From NCBI RefSeq assembly GCF_958450345.1, contig NC_088780.1, positions 108,078,226-108,142,225 on the forward strand: 64,000 nt of DNA, read 5' to 3'. Within the stretch, counting starts at the first letter, position 1, and each line of letters opens with the position of its first letter. This stretch comes from Calliphora vicina (lineage: Eukaryota > Arthropoda > Insecta > Diptera > Calliphoridae). The position numbers and the translations under genes were made by a program. The notes under the pieces were generated by a model. The model saw only the letters and a program-made list of their open reading frames with translations, was not told the origin of the DNA and did not search any database. This document shows positions 53,501 to 62,500 of the stretch, piece after piece.

Positions 53501-56500
53501 GTGTTTTTTTTAAATCCAAGTTTTACTAATTAGTTATTTTTCATTAGTTTTTCAATAAAATCGTATCATAATTATTGTTTTTTTTACACCAAACCCGACA
53601 ACAATGCCCTGAGGCACTCTTCACCTTTTTGCACCTGGTTCCTAAACTTAATTTGCAAATTAGTTTATGATGGCTGTTAGGGTCATAATTACCCTAAAAA
53701 ATTTATTCGACAACTCTTTTTTTATCTTTTTAAAGTTTGCGCGTTAGATGGTTAAACTATTGAAGCTAAACATTTAATTTGGGCTATTTGAAGACCTACG
53801 ATTGAAGATAAACTTCCACTATTTATATTAAACTAGGATTTTTAAAATACCAGCGCGTGATGAACAAATTGCACAATTTAAATACCAACTTGAGAAGAAG
53901 TACTTTGGTCTTTAAGGGTTAACTATTAAAGATAATATGGAACTATTTAAAGACTAAATATTGGTCCTATGTTTAAATGACAATTTCACAATTTGCAAAA
54001 CGATTTTTTTTTAAATTTTTCAATTTATATATAAATAATTCTCAAAATCCTAATTTTTCTAAAAATCAAAATTTAATTAATAATAATTTTTCAAAAAAAT
54101 TTCTAATAGTCTGCAATTTCAAAAATAATTATGAAAAATAAGATTTCTAAAAATTCACCAATTTAAAAAATTTCAAATTGTGAATTTCACAATTTAAATT
54201 GAAAAAAACTTTCACAATGCTGTTAATTTCGACCCAATTCAGCGCTGCATTATTTGATATTCTTTCTAAAATTGTTAAAAACTAATAAAAAAAATTTTAT
54301 AATATGTAATTAAAAGAGAAAGCTTGGTAAAAGTCATTAAGATCAAAAAAAAAATAAATTTGGGTATTTTGATTATGTGAACTGTACGGCACTAGTGAAT
54401 ATATTTTTCCATACGGAATGCAGTAATTCGAACCCAGAAATAGCATTGCTACTCTCTCAACTGTGTTTCACATTTAATAAAGTCTTATTTTATATTTAAA
54501 ATTTCAAACTTATTTCGATTTTAGATTACAAACACTTAAAACATCCTTTCACTCTTTTAATTTTAATCCTAAATACTCACATGCATTGAATATTTGATTT
54601 TTAAATGTATTTCTAGGAAAACAAAGAAAAAAAAAACACTAATACTCACTTTGATTCACAATCGGTCGATATAAAATTTTATAGCCCTGAATTATGCCAC
54701 CATGAAATTGCAGTGGTGGCTCCAACCATGATATTTTTAGACTCTGTGACGATAATGCAGTACAGTTGACATGTTGCGGTGCTGCTTCCGGCACTATTAT
54801 GTTGTTGTTGTAGTTTTTTACCCCAAACAGACACAATAAACATTTTAATAGTTAAATGGAGGAAGAGAGAAAGAAAAGGGATACAAAAATTAGTAAAACA
54901 TGATTTTTTTCATTTACTATTGCGTAAGAAGTGTATGATGATGGCGGGGATGCTTTTAGCCACATAATAAAAAGTAAAACTATAAAAAAAAGTTTAAAGT
55001 AAATTCCTATGGTTGAATACTTATTTATGTAAGTGTGTCTGTTTATAGAATTCAGTGAATAAAAAATGTACTACAACAATTTTAATACCTAAAACAGAGA
55101 CTATTTTTTATTGTTTTTGAACAGTGATTTGGTATGTTCGTTTTTTAGAACGCTCGTTCTTGCAGATTGTTTAGAGTTTTAGACTTAAATCAATGACATT
55201 TATCATGGGTGCATATATATATGGATATTGGACCTAAATAACGATTAAATCAAAAGTAAATTAAACATATGTTCATCACCTTTTTTATTACTTCAAATAC
55301 AAAGTTTAATAAAAACAAGTAAGAAAGTATAGTCCGTCAAGCCAGTCCAATCGCCATAAAATTAGGTGGCATGACTTCTGTATATATGAAACCTATTTGT
55401 GTTGAATTTGATTGGAATATCCACATTATTAAGAAATCTATACGCATTAAAGTGATTTTCGGAAGTGGGTATATATGACAGCTATGACTAATTGTGAACC
55501 GATCATCACAAAATTTGGTGAGGCGAGTTCGGCTTATATAAAACTTATTCTTGCTGAATTCCGTTTGGATATCTATATAATTAAGATATTTATGAGAGCT
55601 TAACTATTTTCAGATAGGGCAATCGTATGGGGCCTAGGAGAAATAATGGACCGATTCTAACCAAATTCAACATGCTTCGTTCTTTCGGCAATAGAAGAGC
55701 TTGTACCAAATTTTGTTGAATTATTTTTGAAATTGCGACTTGTAGTTTGATTACAAGGTTTACATGGACGGACAGACAGGCGGACGGACATTGCTTAATC
55801 GACTCAGAAAGTGATACTGAGATTGGTATACTTTAAGATTGGTGTTGGGACAATATTTTTGCACGTTACAAATATCAGCACTAACCTAATATACCCCACT
55901 ATGGTCGGGTATAAAAATTTGTAGTGTACAGGTCTAACTTTGCCGATTTAACCCCAGATATAATTGGGTTAATAATGTGTTGGAAATTTAAAAGTACAAA
56001 ATTAGCAAGCGAAAGAAACAACCTGCTATTAAATATTAGAAAACAGACTACAAAATGTATTTTTAAGAAATCATTTTAACAAATTTGTGACCAAAAACTA
56101 AATTTCAAAAACTAAATAGGTACAACAGTTGAAGTTTGCATTTTTAATTTTCATTTATTTTTTATTGGAATCCTAAACAATGTTTATAATTTGTTGATAC
56201 TTTGTTTTAATAAAAATGTTAAAAATATAAAATTTGGGATTTGAGATGTGCTTGAAATTTTATAATGTTTTTGTTATTAAATTATAAAGCGTGTTAGAAA
56301 AGTTTTATATTTAAATATCCCTAGGTAAATGGAGTTATTTTTTTTAAATACATATTGATTGTTATGTGGACCAGTAACCTGAAATTTCAAATAATATGTG
56401 CAACCTTTAAACGTGGTCCGATTTTGCTCAAATTTTCAGCATTTGGTTTTAAGACTACGAGAACAATTTTAGTCTTTGTGGCCATTAAAAATTCAAAATC

Positions 56501-59500
56501 GACCTTATTACTCCATTAAGTATCAACATATCGAACAGTAAAAATAAAAATTTTAAAAAAATGTTTATATGTGAAAAAGGTGGAATTTCTGAAAAATTTT
56601 GGCATGAATGTTAAGTCTCAACTTTTAGCTAATAAAAAACTATATCCTGACGTGACCATCCCCGTCCCCCTCATTGCCAGGTGCAAATTTCTGCAATTAC
56701 ATTAAATTAAAAAAGGTGTCTAAAAATATACATTTTTTAAATTAATTTTTAAAAATAGTAATAAAAATAAAATTAAAATAATAAACATGAGGAATTATTG
56801 CTAACATATGTAACTGTTTCATAAATCACAAAAACCATGATTTACATGCAAATGCGGGACATCACATGTGTGTAAACTTAACTGTTCGAAATTTGGAACT
56901 GAAAACGAAAAATCGGAAAATTTTTTTGACCAGATATTTTCCTAAAAAAGTTTTTTTTTAAAAAATAAACAAAAATTTTATTTCGGAGCATAATGGGTTA
57001 ATGGAGCATACTAAGCTCAGAAATATCTATATCACTTTCAGTTTAGTTCTTGGCAAGAGCTTACAATGAACTTTAATTACTCTAGCCAATACTAGATAAA
57101 TTAAATATCATTTGTTTTTTAATTTGTATTGAAAATGTCATGAATTTGGATTTAAAGTACAAGTGATTGAATTACAATTATTGTTGTAACATAAATTTAG
57201 TTAAGGGATTGATTCATAACTTTATCTTGATAGTTTTGTATCCATATTCCAATCCATATTCAAACCACTGTGCAGCAGTATAAATATGCTATAAACTCAA
57301 ACACATAAAGCTAGACACACTAACATACTGATAAACGTAACACGCTAAAAGCATTTTTAATGTTGTTGTTATTAAGATAACAATTTGTACAGCTGTTACC
57401 TGTTCATTCAACAGACACTGTCTGCCAACATTCTTGGTTTTCTTAATTTTTTTATTTTTATTTTTTCAACTTATTTCTATATTTTCTTTATATTTTTTTG
57501 TTATTATTATTATTATTATTTTGCACTAGTTAGTTAAAGCATAAGTACTGCTACTTACCACCCTCAGCTGTGGTACCAAAGATGGGTGTGCTCCAGGGTC
57601 CGGAGCCAAAACTATTTAAGGCGCGCACCGTCACCGCATATCTGGTGTATTTGCGCAATCCACGTATTGTGGCCTTAGTCGTGGCCCAGCCACTTACAAT
57701 CACCGACTTGAGTGAATTATTGACAACACTAATGTAGTTGATATTCTGCTTCTCCTCGCTGCAGTTGACGGTGTAGCCAATAAGTTCACCATTCCATGAT
57801 TCGCGGGGTGGTATCTGGGAATAGCATAAATTATAAAGGAAAATAAGTGAAAAGGCAGTAAAGAAGGTTACGATTAGAGGAGTGGCATAGTAGATGAATA
57901 TAAAGGTGATTCTTTTTTAAGGAAACTAAGACGAAGTAGTTACAGAGATTGTACTTGTCTGAAGTGAATGAATGATGTTTCTTAACACTTGTTTTTTTCT
58001 ATAAAAGTTTTAATGTTTTTTTCTTTTAGGTTGTGTTTTCCTTGCTTATTTTTCTTTCTCGTTCATAAGGTAAATGAGTTTTTCCATTTCATGTGGTAAC
58101 TAAATAAATTATTCAGGTTTTTATTTGGTTTTTAGGTTGTTTATAACGGCACTGTTTGCTTTCTTCACTCATTCAGTTATTTATACATTACATTTGGTGT
58201 AATTTTTTCTCAAGTAAAAAGTTGCTAATGCCTTTTGCAAAATTTCACACTAATTAGTGTTTGAGGTTTTTGTTGTAGTTATTTTTTTTAAATTTCTGGG
58301 AATTTTCTACAGTTGTGTGCTTATTGGAATTCATTAATAATTAAGTACTCCTAAATACCTCAATTAGCTAGCTGTCGATATTTTTTGTATTAGACTAAAA
58401 CAACATTGTGTGGAAGAAAAAAAAACTTTACATAAAATTGTAAATTTTATAACACCGTGCAACGGTACAGGCTCTATATAAGAATTCTGCATTCTCAGGT
58501 TTTCATATCGTGATCGTTTGTCCTTTTTAAAGGACTTTTAAATTTCATATATAATATTTTGTTATATCTTTCATTATATTTTTACTTGCCCCACTGTGCC
58601 GTTTTGGTATCAAATTAAAGAAAAGGGTTTGGCTATTTCGGTACAGTTATTTACTTTAATTTGACATCCACTGGGCAATTCCACGAGAATTCACGTTAAT
58701 CGGTTAACCAATTAATTTTGGTCGGTTAACTGTTCGAATAATTCCAAATTGCCGATTTTCAAATAAAGAATAAACCGATTAATTTGTGTCGGTTAACCGA
58801 TTAACCGAAATTTCTTTTTTTTCACTTTAATATAATTTTTTTGTTTTTAATTTTCCATTTTAATTCAAATACAAATGTCAAAGTAAAATTACATATTTTT
58901 TCGAACATTCAAGAAATATGTTTAGTGAGTATTATAATAACTGATATATTTAATTTACATGTAATTGTCGGATGAGAACATAATAATAGACGAAACTGGA
59001 GACACTACTGAAAGTAGTATTTAAAAGTATTTAAAATCTAAAAAGTCCATAAAGGACTCCAATGGTATAATGGAGGATTTTATATGCTTAGAAAAAACTA
59101 AAAAAATTACTGACAAATTGGATATTCTTTATCTTGTATTACTTTCGATTTCTCCAACATCTACAATCAGCGTGAGAGTTTTTTCCAAGTCGAGTTTTAT
59201 TAAAACTAAAGAAAATTATTTACTTTTTGGTTGAATTGTTATGTTATGTTTTGTTTATTTTTTATGTTTTTGTTCTTTTTATTAATAAAATACTTCAATA
59301 AGTACACAAAATTCGTGATTTAGTTTCGTTTAACATTTAAATATAAATTATTCGGTTAATCGAATAATTTAAAATTAACCGATTATTAACCGATTAAATC
59401 TAAACCCCGATTAATTATTTGCTCGATTAACCGATTAAACCAGAAACCTAATTAATTGAATACCCTAATACCTATATTTACAGAATATATATTGTTTTAT

Positions 59501-62500
59501 TATAAGAGAAAAATCTGTCACGTACGATATTGCATTTTATTTATTATAAAATCATCCAAAGATTGTTTTTATTTAAATATGGCGGATTGTAAAGGAAAAA
59601 TATTTCGTTCAGTGTAAGAAAACATAACGCCTCTCACGATTCGAATATTTTCGCATATTTCTACATGTACCTCAAAATGAGTTCCGTTTTATGTCACGTA
59701 CTATATACCCTTATTTCGCACAATATTTTGAACAACAATATTTCGAATGAACTTTTTATTATTTTAAAATATAGTACCCTCTGAATGAAACATAAAGACC
59801 AAATTATTTTTCAGATCTATAGGCGTACGAATGTTACACTAGGCCAAGTGAATAGTTGAAATTCACATATCTCTTCCTTTGAAAATGTAAGGTCGTTTTA
59901 AAGTAAAAAATATCGCGAGATGAAAAACTGGAAATGCAGTTTGGCTATATGAAGTTTGTAGTTTGAAACGTATAGGTATGAATTTTATCATGTGTTAAAG
60001 AATTTTTCAATTTACGTCGTTGCAAATGACTTTGAAATATATATCATTGGATATCCATATCGTATATATTAATGACTTAGTAATCCAGATATAGATCAAA
60101 AATAGCACCAACAATCGAGATGTCCTGGTTCCTCCATATATCTGAGCCATTTGTAAGCCGATTTTCTCGAACAGAGACTATAACGGATATATTGATGTAT
60201 GAATCACATATGTAAGTTATTTGAGGGCTACGGAAAGTTGATTTCAACATACAGACAGCCAGACTGACATATAACGGTTCAGAATATATATGGGGCATTT
60301 CATGTCAAGTGAACCAACTTTTGAAATCGATGTCTTCCGATCGGGATGAAATTTGCACCAAGGTTAGCTCTATTGGATAGTAACTCAGACACAATTTTTC
60401 AACAACATCGGTCGAGAACTCTCTGAGTTATAGGGGGTAAAATTTTGACAATTTGGTCAAACAGGGGTTTTTTCTTATCCATGTAACTTATTACCTATTG
60501 TTCTTAGCAAAATGTGTCCCAAATAGTATAGATAGCTATTTCTTCGATCTTTCGAAAAAAAATATTTAAAAAAAAAAATAAAAAATTTTTAATATTTTTT
60601 TTCCGAAATCAAAAACTTTTTTTTAAAATACGTCCTTTTTTTTTTTTTTTTTTTTTTCTTAAAATAAAGTTTAGATATTTTCCTTGAACACCTACTTGGT
60701 CGCTTAGTGGGATGCGAGTGAGATATCTATCAAAATAAATATTTTGTAACTCAAAACATAAAATTTTTGACTTTTTTTGCAAAATCAAAAACTTTGTTGA
60801 CTTTTTTTTTTCAAAATGGACCCTTTTTTAATCTTTTTTTTTAGGTCAAACAAAAGCTTAGATATTATCCTTGAAGACCCTTTTGGTCGCTTAGTGGGAT
60901 GCGAGTGGGATATCTATCAAAATAAATATTTTTTAACTCAAGGTCCCACTAAGGGACCTAAAATATCTTAAAGGAATGGACCTAAGCTTTCTTTTGACTA
61001 AAAAAAAATTTTTAGGACGTATTTTAAAAAAAAGTCAAAAAAGTTTTTGATTTCGGAAAAAAAATATTAAAAATTTTTTATTTTTTTTTTTAAATATTTT
61101 TTTTCGAAAGATCGAAGAAATAGCTATCTATACTATTTGGGACACATTTTGCTAAGAACAATAGGTAATAAGTTACATGGATAAGAAAAAACCCCTGTTT
61201 GACCAAATTGTCAAAATGTTACCCCCTATAACTCAGAGAGTTCTCGACCGATGTTGTTGAAAAATTGTGTCTGAGTTACTATCCAATAGAGCTAACCTTG
61301 GTGCAAATTTCATCCCGATCGGAAGACATCGATTTCAAAAGTTGGTTCACTTGACATGAAATGCCCCATATACTTTGTGGTGTCACCAAAGAAAATTGTA
61401 GAAATTGCAAACGGAATGATAAACTTATATATGCCCTTGCAACCCATGGTGAAGGGTATAAAAAAATAAACAAATTGTATATAATTAATTTCAGGACCCT
61501 ATTTGGAAACATTGGCCAATAATGGTTATTGAATACATAAAACAAATTTGTGATGAATTTTATTTGTCGGTTCATATAAAATATGTACTTACTTATGCCT
61601 GTTAATATGGTTTACGGAATTGAGCCTAGGATGTTATACTAATCCTTGGGTATGATTTTTTAAACGAAATCCTTCGGTATGAATTCTGCATACCTGAAAC
61701 TAATTTGAGTTAAATAAAAGTATTTTTAAAAGCTGTCCTTTATGTAACCTATGACTAGTTATGGGTACGAAGATTTTTACATATCGTTACCTTAATATAG
61801 AAAAAATACAAAAAAAAACTAGTGTATTTTTTAAGTCGAGATATTTTGGCGGACTATTTATCGAAATAAATGCAAATCTGGGCTTACGAAAAACACGAGT
61901 TAGGGCGTTTCTATATGAAGGTAACAATATATAAGGATTACTTATGTCGAATTTTAACCTGATAAAGATATTTAAGTATAAGAGATTTGTAGGTATTTTA
62001 GTGATTTTCGGAAATAGACTTTATGATAGGCTATGGTCAAATATGAACCGATCAAAACCAAATTTCACTTGATGCAGTTGAGTGCAGCCTGTGTATTGAA
62101 GGAACATTTTTTATAATAAATAATCCCAAACACACAATTAAAAACAGGCAAACATTACATACTCAAATTATGTAATTAATTGTTTGCCTAAACTCGTGAT
62201 TAAATTTACCCATTTTCTGCAATTTCACATGAAAACTTACTCACTCTATACCTATTTCCTAAATGCATTATTTTACTTTTCTTATATCCTTTAAATTCTT
62301 TTTCAATTGTTATAAATATCACTAAAAACTTTCAACATAAACATCAATACACACTTTACTATAATTGTATTACAAAAAAGTAACAGCCAAACTTTAATTT
62401 CACTATACATTTAACAAAAACACTTTCTGTTACTGTGTTATATTTAACTGCACTATAGTACTCGTTCTCCATAAAAACACCATTTTAAAATTAAACCATA

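Larger units (their letters stand above)
48905..54649 (-). other. 5.7-kb intron inside FNIII-3
   Basis: It holds an (ATT)n tract at 49185-49214, the DINE-like element at 49769-50416, the second-family DINE-like element at 50667-51110, a direct repeat at 51762-52220, the decayed minisatellite at 52490-53960 and the palindrome at 53164-53342. The remainder, about 54000-54640, is AT-rich, with nothing recognised. Confidence 0.8.
58675..59840 (+). mobile_element. MITE of the CATATGGGCAATTCCA family, copy 3, interrupted
   Basis: It begins GGGCAATTCCACGAGAATTC. After the hAT-like insert it resumes at about 59480 with AATATATATTGTTTTATTAT, matching 20027 onward. It ends near 59840, short of the right terminus. 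Confidence 0.65.

Noticed and set aside
61279..61575. Minus-strand open frame of 98 codons
   Set aside because: It lies across the arm of a palindrome and a Helitron fragment, and has no protein signature.
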